From contig CAVURO010000004.1 of assembly GCA_963743945.1 (NCBI GenBank), forward strand, positions 62,001-126,000: a stretch of 64,000 nt of DNA, written 5' to 3'. Under the pieces are notes generated by a model. That model was given only the letters and a program-made list of their open reading frames with translations, had not been told where the DNA came from and made no database searches. Each line of letters begins with the position of its first letter. Within the stretch, counting starts at the first letter, position 1. Both the position numbers and the translations under genes were made by a program. Source of the DNA: JACOTK01 sp963743945. GTDB lineage: Bacteria > Actinomycetota > Acidimicrobiia > Acidimicrobiales > CADCSY01. Below are positions 26,119-35,021 of this stretch, one piece after another.

Positions 26119-26847
26119 TCAGCGCACCAGGAGCCGTCCGCATTCCTCGTGAAAGAGAATCGCTCCCGGCGACGCGTGACGAATGGCATCGAGCTCACCG
26201 GAGGGCAAGGCGAGATGACAACCGAGACATCGACCGGCTTCGAGGCGCGAGATGGCCACACCACCCAGGTGGGCACGCAGCCGCTCGTAGGTGACCATGA
26301 GGTCTCGTGGGACTCCCGCCGCCAGTGCATCGCGTTTCGCCGTCACGTTGGCCAACTCGCCGTCGATGGCCTGCTCCGCCTCCGCGATCAGAAACCCGAG
26401 GCGCTCGGCCTCGGCCTGGTGGATGGCCGTTGCCTCCTCGATCTCGGCCAAGGCGGCGCCCAACGGCTCGGCCTCCTCCATGACCTCGATGACCTTCTCC
26501 TCCATCAGCGCTCGTCGACGCGTGAGCGCCTCGATCTCGGCCTGCATGGCCTGCAGGTCACGGGGGGAGCTCACCGTCCCCGAGTACAGGGAACGGTCGA
26601 TGTCGGTGATCTTCGCCGTCACGGTCGCGATCTCGTCCTCCTGGCGGCGCTGGGCCCGATCGAGATCGTGGAACTGCACGGCCGTCGTCCGACCTTTCTC
26701 GTCGAGCGCGGCCAGCGCCCGCAACTGGTCGGCGCGCAGCGCTCGTTCGGGGATGGACTCCCTGGTGTGGCGCAACTTATCGGCAACCAGATCAGCGGCC
26801 TGCACCTCGAGGAGGGTTTCGAGGATCACGTCGGAGCTCAGCGCCAT
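26119..26847 (-). CDS. Coiled-coil protein with C-terminal zinc ribbon (CT398/zf-RING_7-like)
   Basis: 242 residues. A long alpha-helical coiled coil at about residues 10-175 is followed by RCLGCHLALPSGELDAIR and FHEECGRLLV, the zinc-ribbon tail of the CT398-like family that is common upstream of RNase H or rRNA-processing genes in actinobacteria. The third expected Cys looks replaced by His (FHEEC). The ATG overlaps the penicillin-binding protein stop (TGATG). Proposed to bind nucleic acid or regulators; specific role not established here. Confidence 0.75.
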   Translation of the reverse strand: MALSSDVILETLLEVQAADLVADKLRHTRESIPERALRADQLRALAALDEKGRTTAVQFHDLDRAQRRQEDEIATVTAKITDIDRSLYSGTVSSPRDLQAMQAEIEALTRRRALMEEKVIEVMEEAEPLGAALAEIEEATAIHQAEAERLGFLIAEAEQAIDGELANVTAKRDALAAGVPRDLMVTYERLRAHLGGVAISRLEAGRCLGCHLALPSGELDAIRHASPGAILFHEECGRLLVR

Positions 26848-29057
26848 CACCCGCCGGTGGAGCCCGACCCGAAGGGCAACGGGAAGGACGGGGTAGAGGA
26901 GGGAGGGGGTGTGGAAGGGGTGGTCGGGGCAGGAGTGGTCGTCGTGGTCGTGGTCGTGGTCGTGGCAGGAGTGGTCGACGTCGTGGGCCACGTGATGACC
27001 CGGGGAGTCGTGGTCGGTGTCGTGTCCGGGACCGACGTCGTGGTCGAGGGCTGTCCCGGAATGGTGTCGGTGGGCGCCGGTAGCAGACCCGCATCGATCT
27101 GGCGCTGCAACTCTTCCTCCATCAATCGTGCCTCGAGCTCTTCTCGTGTGGGGTCGGTCTGCAGGCGAAGATACTGCCCCCCGGCGGCACGAGCCGTCGG
27201 GAACGTGGCCTTCTCCCTGCCCTCCATGGCCGGACCCATGAAAGCCTGCCAGATGCGCGCCGGGAAGGTGCCACCGAAGACCTGGCTCAAGCCCGCCACG
27301 TTGGTCATGGACTCGAGCCCGGTCGCCGAGCCCATCCAGACCGCGGTGGCCAGCTGCGGCACGTAACCGACGAACCAGACGTCACGATTCTTGTTGGTCG
27401 TGCCCGTCTTGCCGGCCACCTGACGCCCGTCGGCAAATCGGGCTCGGGTACCCGTGCCGCCCGACACGACCCCTCGCAGTGCCTGGTTGACCAGACGGGC
27501 GGTCTTGGAGGAGATGACCTGTTCGCCCTTGCCGTCCTCCCGGAAGATCACCTTGCCGTTGCGGTCGCTGACCTCCTCGATGTAATAGGGCTTGTGGTAG
27601 ACGCCGTCGGCAGCGAAGGTGGCGTAGGCGGCCGCCATGTCGAGAGGACGAACCTCGATGCCCCCCAGGGCCATCGACGGGTATTCCGGGAGCGCGGTGG
27701 TGATGCCCAACTTCTTCGCGGTCTCGGCGACCTTGTCGACTCCCACGATCAGGGCCAAACGGGCATAGGCGCAGTTGATCGATCGACTCGTTGCCGACCA
27801 CAGGTCGAGGATGCCCCCACCCGCGCCCCTCACCGTCCAAGGTGTCGCCTTCGGCGACTCGCGAATGGTGCACGGGCTCGTTCCGTCGATGGTGTCGTTC
27901 GGTGATCGGCCGTTCTCGAGGGCCGCAGCGAGCACAAAGGGCTTGAAGGACGACCCGGGCTGGCGACCGACGCCCTGGGTGGCGATGTTGTAGTTGAGCT
28001 GCTCGAAACCGGGACCTCCCACCAGGGTGCGAACCGCACCGGTCCCTGGCTCAACACTCACGATCGCCGCGGTGAACCTCCCGTTGGTGTCGGGCAGGGT
28101 CGAGTTCACGGCATCGAGCGCCTGTTGTTGCAGGCGAGGGTCAAGGGTGGTCTTGATGGTCAGACCACCCTTGAACACGGCGTTGTATCGCTCCCCGACG
28201 GTCTCGCCCATCCGCTCGTCCGCCATGAGCAGGCGCACGACCTCCTCGGTGAAGTAGTCGGTGGGCCTCTGATTCGCGACACGTGTGGCTTCGGGCAGCG
28301 GCGTCGCATTGACCTGTTCGGCCTCTTGATCGTCGATCTGGCCGAGCGAAACAAGGCGATCGGTGACTGCCCGCCTACGCCGTCGCGCCTCGTCGGGCCG
28401 CGTGATGGGGTCGTAGCCGACGGGGTTGCGGATCATGCCTGCGATCAGGACGGCATCGGCGAGCTCGAGATCCTCGACGTCCTTGCCGAAGTAGGTCTCC
28501 GCTGCAGCCTGCACCCCGTAGGAGAAGTTCCCGAGATAGACGGTGTTCAGGTAGCGCTCGAGAATCTCGTCCTTGGTGAGGTCCTGTTCGAGACGCCGTG
28601 AGAGCACAGCCTCACGCAACTTGCGATCCAGCGTCTGCTCGGGTGTCAGCAGAGTCTGTTTCACCAATTGCTGGGTGATCGTCGACCCACCTTGCTCCAC
28701 GCCGCCTGCGGCGACGTTGGACACCAGCGCGCGAACCGCGGCCCGAAGGTTGACGCCACCGTGGGTGTAGAAGGCCTGGTCCTCGACTGCAAGGATCGTG
28801 TCGATCAGCACCTGGGGCACCTGATCGATGGTGATCGGGGTTCGGTTCTGATCGTGGAAGAGCGATGCCAGCGTCGAGCCGTCGGAGGCAAGCAGCATCG
28901 AACGTTGCGGAAGCTGGTCGACCGCGAGAACGCCGGCCGCCTCGCCTGATCGCAGGATCATGGCGATCTGGGGCACGAGGAAAGCGACGCCGACAGCGAG
29001 ACAGATGCCCGCCTGCGTCACCACCTTTGCAAATCGCCACATCAACGCACGGCCCAC
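26847..29057 (-). CDS. Class A penicillin-binding protein (PBP1-type transglycosylase/transpeptidase)
   Basis: 736 residues. One N-terminal membrane anchor, then the GT51 glycosyltransferase domain with catalytic EDQAF at 92-96 and GGSTITQQ at 123-130, then the transpeptidase domain with SSFK at 369-372, SIN at 426-428 and KTG at 550-552. All catalytic residues are present, so it should polymerise and cross-link peptidoglycan outside the membrane. The tail after about residue 660 is a Thr/Pro low-complexity stretch with a run of ten Thr, coded by tandem triplet-like repeats. Start is GTG 29057 or ATG 29042. Confidence 0.92.
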   Translation of the reverse strand: MGRALMWRFAKVVTQAGICLAVGVAFLVPQIAMILRSGEAAGVLAVDQLPQRSMLLASDGSTLASLFHDQNRTPITIDQVPQVLIDTILAVEDQAFYTHGGVNLRAAVRALVSNVAAGGVEQGGSTITQQLVKQTLLTPEQTLDRKLREAVLSRRLEQDLTKDEILERYLNTVYLGNFSYGVQAAAETYFGKDVEDLELADAVLIAGMIRNPVGYDPITRPDEARRRRRAVTDRLVSLGQIDDQEAEQVNATPLPEATRVANQRPTDYFTEEVVRLLMADERMGETVGERYNAVFKGGLTIKTTLDPRLQQQALDAVNSTLPDTNGRFTAAIVSVEPGTGAVRTLVGGPGFEQLNYNIATQGVGRQPGSSFKPFVLAAALENGRSPNDTIDGTSPCTIRESPKATPWTVRGAGGGILDLWSATSRSINCAYARLALIVGVDKVAETAKKLGITTALPEYPSMALGGIEVRPLDMAAAYATFAADGVYHKPYYIEEVSDRNGKVIFREDGKGEQVISSKTARLVNQALRGVVSGGTGTRARFADGRQVAGKTGTTNKNRDVWFVGYVPQLATAVWMGSATGLESMTNVAGLSQVFGGTFPARIWQAFMGPAMEGREKATFPTARAAGGQYLRLQTDPTREELEARLMEEELQRQIDAGLLPAPTDTIPGQPSTTTSVPDTTPTTTPRVITWPTTSTTPATTTTTTTTTTPAPTTPSTPPPSSTPSFPLPFGSGSTGG

Positions 29058-29181
29058 AGCAACTCCACGCTACTCAACCGGCCGCTGTGCCACAGGGTCG
29101 GACGCTCGACGCTCACCTGCGGAGCGGCACCGACATCGGTCGAGCCCTAAGGTGGGGCCGAACCAAGCGGAGGGGGAACTC

Positions 29182-30114
29182 ATGACCGTCAGCGTAGGAA
29201 TCTTCCCGCCCAATGAACTGCTCATGGGCAACCCGGCCGGCCAGGCCGCCTGGCTGGACGAGGTCGACCGGGCGGGGGTCGATCACGTGTGCGTGGGCGA
29301 CCACGTCAGCTTCATCATCGGTATCGGCTTCGACGGGCTGATCCTCGCCACCAGTCTCTCGGTCCTGCACCCCACGTTGCCCGTGCACACGGGGGTGTAC
29401 CTCCTGGTCCTGCGCAATCCCGTCACGGTCGCACGTCAGCTGTCCAGCCTTGCGACGTTGGCTCCGGGCCGACTCGTCCTGGGAGTGGGCATCGGAGGCG
29501 AGGATCGCCACGAGGTCGAGATCTGCGGGGTCGACCCCGCCACCAGAGGTCGACGGATGGACGAGAGCCTCACCATCCTGCGCGGCCTGCTCACCGGTTC
29601 GCCCGTCGACTTCGACGGGGAGTTCTTCCAGATCAGCAAGGCCACCATCCTGCCGCCGCCTCCCAAGCCGATCCCGATCATCGTCGGCGGCCGCTCGGAT
29701 GCGGCCATTCGCAGGGCAGGGCGACTGGGTGATGGTTGGCTCTCGATCTGGAAGACGCCCGAGCAGTACCGAAGCGCCATGACGCTCATCGAGAAATCGG
29801 CTGCGGACGCAGGTCGGAGCGAGACGCCGAGGCACAACGCGCTGCAGGTCTGGTGCGGGTTCGGCTCCTCCCGGGAGGAGGGTCGCAGCATGGTCGCGCC
29901 GGCCATGCAGAGCTTCTACCAGGTGCCGTTCGAGCGCTTCGAGAAGTACACGCCCTACGGCACCCCCGAAGAGGTCGCCGAGTTCCTCGCCCCCTTCGCC
30001 GAGGCAGGCTGCACGACCTTCGACTTCATCACCCAGGCCCCCGACACCGCCACCGCCCTCAACGGCGTGGCGGAGGTCAAACGCCTGCTCAATCAGTCGG
30101 ACCACGCACGATGA
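29182..30114 (+). CDS. LLM-class F420-dependent oxidoreductase
   Basis: 310 residues, ATG at 29182 behind a strong AGGGGG ribosome-binding site. Luciferase-like TIM barrel: HVCVGDHVSFI, GVYLLVLRNPVTVARQLSSL, GRLVLGVGIGGEDRHEVEICG, and PIPIIVGGRSDAAIRRAGRLGDGWL. The family uses F420 or FMN; F420 is expected in actinobacteria. Substrate unknown. It is divergent from the penicillin-binding protein gene. Confidence 0.88.
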   Translation: MTVSVGIFPPNELLMGNPAGQAAWLDEVDRAGVDHVCVGDHVSFIIGIGFDGLILATSLSVLHPTLPVHTGVYLLVLRNPVTVARQLSSLATLAPGRLVLGVGIGGEDRHEVEICGVDPATRGRRMDESLTILRGLLTGSPVDFDGEFFQISKATILPPPPKPIPIIVGGRSDAAIRRAGRLGDGWLSIWKTPEQYRSAMTLIEKSAADAGRSETPRHNALQVWCGFGSSREEGRSMVAPAMQSFYQVPFERFEKYTPYGTPEEVAEFLAPFAEAGCTTFDFITQAPDTATALNGVAEVKRLLNQSDHAR

Positions 30115-30139
30115 GCACGACGCCGGTCTCGCGTCAACC

Positions 30140-30601
30140 GTGACGGGAGGCGTCCCCGCAAAGAGCGGCGACCGCGGGGCCAGGAACGGCGACCGGTGGA
30201 AGGTGATCGTCATGTCGCTTCTCTCCCTGCTGATCTGGTCGGGGTTCGCGGGCAAGGAGGCATGGCCGCTGACCTCCTGGCGCCTCTTCAGTCGAGTCCG
30301 CACCGCCGAGCAGGTCTCCTGGGCGGCTGTCGGCGTCACGGGCGCCGGCGAACACGTCATCGACTTCGGGTCACTGCCTCGCCGCTATCACGGAGCGGCC
30401 TCGGTCCTGAAGACCTGGCCAGCCATGAGTGCTCGTGATCGCCTGGCCGTCTGTCGTGTGTGGTTGACAACCATGTCGGACACCACCCCGACCCTCCAGG
30501 GCATCCGGGTGTATCGGAGCGTCCGACGGATTGACCCCGACCATGCGCTTCGGCGCCCCGTCGAGGTCAGTCGCAAGAGCTACGGCGGCTGTGATGCCTG
30601 A
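30140..30601 (+). CDS. Hypothetical protein with one membrane segment
   Basis: 153 residues from GTG 30140. A basic N-terminus, a hydrophobic helix (VIVMSLLSLLIWSGFAG), then a soluble domain with FSRVRTAEQVSW and DFGSLPRRYHGAASVL. No family recognised. The stop overlaps the start of the next polytopic membrane protein, so the two probably work as a unit; the layout resembles gamma-carboxylase/HTTM-like pairs, but that link is weak. Confidence 0.65.
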   Translation: MTGGVPAKSGDRGARNGDRWKVIVMSLLSLLIWSGFAGKEAWPLTSWRLFSRVRTAEQVSWAAVGVTGAGEHVIDFGSLPRRYHGAASVLKTWPAMSARDRLAVCRVWLTTMSDTTPTLQGIRVYRSVRRIDPDHALRRPVEVSRKSYGGCDA

Positions 30602-31478
30602 GACCGCGACACGCCAAACGCTGTCGCAGGGACAGGTGGTGGTCGCCGGCCTGAGCCTGCTGATCGGTCTCCGCATCGCGCTTGGTCCCTATCGATCGTT
30701 GGCAGGTCTGCCCCAGGAGCTCTTTCGCCCCGTCGCCATCCTGGGATGGCTGAACGCCATGCCCGACCTCGGCGTCATCGTGGCCGTCCAGGTCGTGGGG
30801 GTGTTGGGCGCGGTCATGGCCGTCTACACGTTGTTGAACGGGCGCCGGTGGCACCCGGCCCTGTTGGTCTCGTGGGCGGCGCTGGTCTTTCTTGCGGGCC
30901 TCCGTGGGAGTCTCGGGAAGATCCTCCACAACGATCTGCTCGTGATCCTCGTGGCCGTCCCGTTCATCGTCGCGCCAACCCGACGCCTCGGTCATCGTCT
31001 GGAGCCCGAACCCTGGGTCGGCGAAGCCGCCGTTGCCGTCATGGCGGTCGCCTATTTCTTCTCGGGGTGGTGGAAGTGGCGATCCAGTGGCATCGAGTGG
31101 GTGACGGGCGGGAACGTCCGCTATCTGCTTGCGTGGGGAGCCACGAGCGGCAAGCCACTCTGGAACGAGCCCGCCGCATTTCTGGCGGGGCTACCCGTGC
31201 TTTGTCGGCTCGGGGGCGGCATCATCCTGGCCGCCGAGCTGACCTTCCCGGTGATCGTCTTCTGTCGACGACTGCGCCCGGTTTACGGCCTCGTCATGAT
31301 CGGCCTCCACGTCCTGATGTGGCTGACGTTGGGTCTGGACTACTGGTCATGGGCCGCCCTGGTCGCCCTGGTGCTCGTCGTGCCCGAGGTCCGTGTCATC
31401 AAGCGGAACGGCTCCTTGACGCGGAACGGCTCCTTGACGCGGAGAGGACAGGTCCGAACGGCTGAAGTGCCGCTCTGA
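30594..31478 (+). CDS. Polytopic membrane protein, possibly HTTM-like
   Basis: 294 residues from ATG 30594 with about seven to eight hydrophobic helices and the motif GKILHNDLLVILVAVPFIVAP plus FFSGWWKWRSSGIEW. The pattern loosely resembles HTTM/vitamin-K-dependent carboxylase-like membrane enzymes, without certainty. The last residues come from a perfect 18-bp duplication (RNGSLT twice), so the C-terminus is probably newly extended. Confidence 0.65.
   Translation: MPETATRQTLSQGQVVVAGLSLLIGLRIALGPYRSLAGLPQELFRPVAILGWLNAMPDLGVIVAVQVVGVLGAVMAVYTLLNGRRWHPALLVSWAALVFLAGLRGSLGKILHNDLLVILVAVPFIVAPTRRLGHRLEPEPWVGEAAVAVMAVAYFFSGWWKWRSSGIEWVTGGNVRYLLAWGATSGKPLWNEPAAFLAGLPVLCRLGGGIILAAELTFPVIVFCRRLRPVYGLVMIGLHVLMWLTLGLDYWSWAALVALVLVVPEVRVIKRNGSLTRNGSLTRRGQVRTAEVPL
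31403..31438 (+). repeat. 18-bp perfect tandem duplication at gene 3' end
   Basis: Two identical copies of gcggaacggctccttgac encode the repeated RNGSLT of the upstream membrane protein tail. Confidence 0.95.
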
Positions 31479-31486
31479 CCTGTCCT
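31445..31486 (+). terminator. Hairpin between membrane-protein gene and tRNA-Glu
   Basis: aggacaggtc at 31445-31454 pairs perfectly with gacctgtcct at 31477-31486; an inner cggc/gccg pair lies in the loop. A short T-containing tract follows. It overlaps the gene's stop and may terminate transcription from both sides. Confidence 0.45.
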
Positions 31487-31491
31487 TGTAT

Positions 31492-31567
31492 TGGCAGTCC
31501 CAACGGGATTCGAACCCGTGTCGCCACCTTGAGAGGGTGGTGTCCTAGGCCTCTAGACGATGGGACC
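31492..31567 (-). tRNA. tRNA-Glu (CUC)
   Basis: Minus-strand cloverleaf of 76 nt with encoded CCA. Anticodon stem CCACC/GGTGG holds loop CTCTCAA, giving anticodon CUC. The T arm GGGTTCGAATCCC is canonical. The G1-U72-type first pair matches actinobacterial tRNA-Glu. Confidence 0.93.
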
Positions 31568-31641
31568 AAGAGGTCGACATGGTAGCGCAAGCGACGAGGC
31601 AAACCGCTTCGAGCCCTGCCATCTCGACCGGGTACTGCAAG

Positions 31642-31713
31642 CTCGGGGGCGAGGACTCGAACCCCGAATAACTGGACCAGAACCAGTTGTGTTACCGATT
31701 ACACCACCCCCGA
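31642..31713 (-). tRNA. tRNA-Gln (CUG)
   Basis: Minus-strand cloverleaf of about 72 nt. Acceptor TCGGGGG/CCCCCGA, anticodon stem ACTGG/CCAGT with loop TTCTGGT, giving anticodon CUG; T arm GGGGTTCGAGTCCTC region. CCA is not encoded. Confidence 0.9.
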
Positions 31714-31758
31714 AGGGCTGTGAAAGAGATTAGCCCGCGCGAACAGGAGTGGCACACC

Positions 31759-32382
31759 TCAGCCCTGGTCAAGATTGAACAGTCGGCGATAGCCGATGAT
31801 GCGTCCGGCAGCCACCGCCAAGGTTTCACGAACAAGGTGGACCGTCCGGTCGGCAGATCCCGCGGACTGCCCCGACGTGGGCGACACGTGGCCCTCCATG
31901 CCGACCTCGCCTGCGATGTGCTTGATCCGCAACGAGTGATACGGGCTCGACACCATCAGGATGGTGTCGATTCCCTCCCCTTTCAGGAAGCGTGCCGTTG
32001 CCGCAAGGCTCTGCCACGAGCTCACCCCGCTCGCCTCCAGACGAAGCGCCGACTCGGGGACACCGCGGCGAAGGAGCTCGCCGGCGGCCACCGATGCCTC
32101 GGTCCAGCGGTCACCGGCGCGACGACCTCCCGTCACGACCACCACGGGTGCCAGACCACGGTGGTAGAGCTCGGCGGCATGGGCGGTCCTTGCCTCGAGG
32201 ACGGGCGAGGCCTTGCCGTTGTACTGCGCCGCGCCGAGCACCACGATGGCGCCGGCCATGCGCGCCTCATCGGCACGTGAGGCGCTCCACACCTGCACGA
32301 AGGTCACCACCAGGTAGGCCACGATCACGAGCGCGCCGATCACCACCACCTTCAAACTGCGTCGCAACAGACCGAGCAACAC
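31759..32382 (-). CDS. YdcF/SanA/ElyC family (DUF218) protein
   Basis: 207 residues. An N-terminal membrane helix (VVVIGALVIVAYLVVTFV) is followed by the DUF218 core: AGAIVVLGAAQYNGKASPVL, LAPVVVVTGG, EASVAAGELLRRGVP and MVSSPYHSLRIKHIA. Relatives act in envelope or vancomycin-sensitivity functions, with unclear chemistry. It lies 13 bp downstream of gltX on the same strand. Confidence 0.85.
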   Translation of the reverse strand: MLLGLLRRSLKVVVIGALVIVAYLVVTFVQVWSASRADEARMAGAIVVLGAAQYNGKASPVLEARTAHAAELYHRGLAPVVVVTGGRRAGDRWTEASVAAGELLRRGVPESALRLEASGVSSWQSLAATARFLKGEGIDTILMVSSPYHSLRIKHIAGEVGMEGHVSPTSGQSAGSADRTVHLVRETLAVAAGRIIGYRRLFNLDQG

Positions 32383-32395
32383 GGGGCTCCAGGCC

Positions 32396-33787
32396 TCAGA
32401 GACGGCCGCGGGCGCCCCGCAGGCGGGTGAGCACGGTATCTCGTCCCATCACTTCCAGGGACTCGAAGAGGGGCGGACCCACGGTTCGGCCGGTCACCGC
32501 GACCCGTACCGGGGCCTGGGCCACCTTCAACTTGAGCTCCAACCCTTCGCCTGCCTCGATGAGCGCAGCCTTCAGCCGGTCCGCCTCCCAGGGGCAGGTC
32601 TCGTACGCGGTGATGACGGCATCGAGCAACTCCGCGGCAGAAGGCTTCATCGCCTTGGTCCACGACCCCTCGTCGACCGGCGCCTCGTCGAGGAAGACAA
32701 AATCGACCATCGCCGTCACCTCGCTGAGACGAAAGACCCGTTCCTGGACCAACGGGGCCAACCGGGCGAATGCCGGCGGATCGAAGGCCTCCGTCTCCCA
32801 GGGGGCATGTGGCTTCTCCAGCCAGGGGGCCGCCCGGACGATGAACTCGTCGACGGACATGGCCCGAATCGCATCGCCGTTGAAGGCACGCAACTTCGCG
32901 ACGTCGAAGAAGGCGGGCGAGTTCCCCACGTCCTCGATGCGGAAGTTGGCCAACATGGCCTCGACGGTGAGCTTCTCCTCCCCGTCGGGCGACGACCATC
33001 CGAGCAAAGCGAGGTAGTTGAGCATCACCTCGGGCAGATAGCCCTCGTCGCGATACTGCTCGAGGGCGACGGGATCTCGCCGCTTCGAGAGCTTCTGGCG
33101 CTTCTCGTTCACCAGGACGGGCACGTGGGCGAACGTCGGGTGCTCACCCCCGCCGAGGGCGTCCCACAACAACAGGTACTTCGGGGTCGTCGGCAGGTGC
33201 TCCTCGCCGCGGATCACGTGGGTGATGCCCATATCGAGGTCGTCGACGACGTTCGCCAGCACGAACATCGGGTCACCCGAGGATCGGACGATGATGGGGT
33301 CGTCCAGGGTCGCATGATCAAAGCTCGGAGCGCCTCTGATGACGTCGGCAACGATGGTCGCCCCCTCGTCGGGCGTGCGGAACCGCAGGGCACGTCCCTC
33401 ACCTGGACCCAGTCCCCGTTCGCGGCAGAACCCGTCGTAGCCGGGGGGACCCTTGCGGGCCGCGGCCCGGGCGTCGACGGCCTCCCGAGCGCAGTCGCAC
33501 CGATAGGCGAGACCGGCGGCCTCGAGCTTCGCAGCCGCGTCGACGTACAGCGAGCCGCGCTCGGACTGGCGATACAGCTCGTCCCAGTCGAGACCGATCC
33601 AGCGCATGGAATCGAGGATGCCCTCGACCCACTCCTCACGGTTGCGTGCCGCGTCGGTGTCCTCGATCCGCAGGATGAACGCTCCCTGCGCCTGACGCGC
33701 CACGAGCCAGTTGTACAGGGCGGTGCGCACCCCCCCGACGTGCAGGAAGCCGGTGGGCGAGGGGGCAAAGCGCGTTCGAGGAGCCAC
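32396..33787 (-). CDS. gltX: Glutamyl-tRNA synthetase
   Basis: 463 residues. Class I synthetase with the HIGH-type motif HVGG in FAPSPTGFLHVGGVRTALYN, RIEDTDAARN, and the KMSKS-type KLSKRRD near residue 245; the C-terminal anticodon-binding domain is complete. It charges tRNA-Glu and, in organisms without GlnRS, also tRNA-Gln for GatCAB. Both tRNA genes lie just downstream. The 5' end is overlapped by the extended tail of the upstream DHH gene. Confidence 0.95.
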   Translation of the reverse strand: MAPRTRFAPSPTGFLHVGGVRTALYNWLVARQAQGAFILRIEDTDAARNREEWVEGILDSMRWIGLDWDELYRQSERGSLYVDAAAKLEAAGLAYRCDCAREAVDARAAARKGPPGYDGFCRERGLGPGEGRALRFRTPDEGATIVADVIRGAPSFDHATLDDPIIVRSSGDPMFVLANVVDDLDMGITHVIRGEEHLPTTPKYLLLWDALGGGEHPTFAHVPVLVNEKRQKLSKRRDPVALEQYRDEGYLPEVMLNYLALLGWSSPDGEEKLTVEAMLANFRIEDVGNSPAFFDVAKLRAFNGDAIRAMSVDEFIVRAAPWLEKPHAPWETEAFDPPAFARLAPLVQERVFRLSEVTAMVDFVFLDEAPVDEGSWTKAMKPSAAELLDAVITAYETCPWEADRLKAALIEAGEGLELKLKVAQAPVRVAVTGRTVGPPLFESLEVMGRDTVLTRLRGARGRL

Positions 33788-34823
33788 CGCATGAGGGTAG
33801 CGGACGAGCCCCCACCCCCTGCCGACGAACGTCGGCCCCGGCGAGCGCCCTGGCCCTCCTGGCCGTCGGCGCAGGGCGGCTCCAGCCGTCGGCGCAGATG
33901 CGGCGGATGATCTCCCGGAGTTGCATGGGGGCGATGTCGTGGTCGAGCTGGCACGTGCCCGCGTTGTTGTGACCGCCGCCCTCGTAGGCCAGCATCAGCT
34001 CACCGACATGGGTGCGCGAGCTCCGATTGAGGATGGACTTGCCCACGGCAACCACGACGTTCCGGCGTTCCCGACCCCACAGCACGTGGGCGGAGATGTT
34101 CGCCTCGGGGTAAAGGGCGTAGAGCATGAACCGGTTGCCCGCGTAGATGATGTCCTCGTTGCGCAGATCGAGCACGACGAGGTTGCCGTGGACCTCCGAG
34201 CAACGGTGAAGCTGCTCGACGAACATCGGCTCGTGCTCCCGATAGAGCGCCACGCGCTCGGCGACGTCGTCCAGCGCGAGGATTTGGTCGATGCTCATGG
34301 TGCGACACGCCTCGATCAACTCCATCATCAGCTGGTAGTTCGAGATGCGAAAGTCACGGAATCGGCCAAGTCCCGTGCGGGCATCCATGAGGAAGTTGAG
34401 CAGCACCCAACCCGTAGGGTGCAGGACCTCCTCGAGATCGAACTGCGCCGCGTCGGCCTTGTCCACCGCCTCCATGAGGTCGGCGCCGATCCCGGGAAAG
34501 GCCTTCTCGCCGCCGTAGTAGTCGTACACGACGCGTGCCGCAGAGGGCGCCGACGAGTCGATGACGTAGTTGGTGTGCGACTCGGGATTGTTCCGCAACG
34601 TCTCGCTGGCGTGATGGTCGAACACCAGATAGGCGCCCGGCACATACGGGAGATTCGTCGTGATGTCGCGACTGCTGATCTCGATCTTGCCGTCCTGCAT
34701 GTCCTTGGGGTGCACAAACGTGATCTCGTCGATCAGGTTTCGGTGTCGAAGCAGCACGGCGCAGACCAGGCCGTCGAAATCGCTCCGCGTCACCAACCGA
34801 AATTGCTGGTCCAACATCACCAT
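33636..34823 (-). CDS. DHH/DHHA1 family phosphoesterase
   Basis: 395 residues from ATG 34823, behind a good GGAGGAC site. Motifs VTRSDFDGLVCAVLL, VFDHHASE at about 68-75, DKADAAQFDL and the DHHA1-type EGGGHNNAGT near 280. Such enzymes cleave nanoRNA, cyclic dinucleotides or polyphosphate. The conserved part ends near LREIIRRICADG; the last ~90 codons run into gltX in another frame and look like readthrough after a 23-bp duplication removed the natural stop. No binding partner is evident. Confidence 0.8.
   Translation of the reverse strand: MVMLDQQFRLVTRSDFDGLVCAVLLRHRNLIDEITFVHPKDMQDGKIEISSRDITTNLPYVPGAYLVFDHHASETLRNNPESHTNYVIDSSAPSAARVVYDYYGGEKAFPGIGADLMEAVDKADAAQFDLEEVLHPTGWVLLNFLMDARTGLGRFRDFRISNYQLMMELIEACRTMSIDQILALDDVAERVALYREHEPMFVEQLHRCSEVHGNLVVLDLRNEDIIYAGNRFMLYALYPEANISAHVLWGRERRNVVVAVGKSILNRSSRTHVGELMLAYEGGGHNNAGTCQLDHDIAPMQLREIIRRICADGWSRPAPTARRARALAGADVRRQGVGARPLPSCGGSSNALCPLAHRLPARRGGAHRPVQLARGASGAGSVHPADRGHRRGTQP
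33862..33897 (-). repeat. Tandem duplication with 23-bp period at DHH gene 3' end
   Basis: gccgtcggcgcag occurs at 33862-33874 and 33885-33897, within a 23-bp repeated unit. It lies where relatives would end, so it may have destroyed the original stop codon. Confidence 0.8.
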
Positions 34824-34893
34824 CGTGAAAGTCCTCCTCGCTGCCTCTTCCTTTCGGCACCTTACGAACGCGCTTGACCGGTTTTCGAGATTG

Positions 34894-34935
34894 CCCGTCT
34901 GCCATGACCGGTCTGCCACGACCCGTCTGCCACGT
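34894..34935 (+). repeat. 14-bp tandem repeat, three copies, in divergent spacer
   Basis: cccgtctgccatga, ccggtctgccacga and cccgtctgccacgt lie head to tail between the divergent DHH and DUF6345-like genes, in a region where promoters are expected. Confidence 0.9.
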
Positions 34936-35021
34936 CCCTCGACATCGGTGGGGACGCGTATCAACGAGACGAGACGCTCCTCCTTACCGACAAGACCCAC
35001 ATCCAAGATGAGGAGAACGTC

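Noticed and set aside
26900..26995. CRISPR-like repeat run (gtcgtggtcgtgg) near the penicillin-binding protein end
   Set aside because: It is contiguous low-complexity coding for the Thr/Pro tail, with no spacers; the same holds for all other tandem repeats, so no CRISPR array is present.
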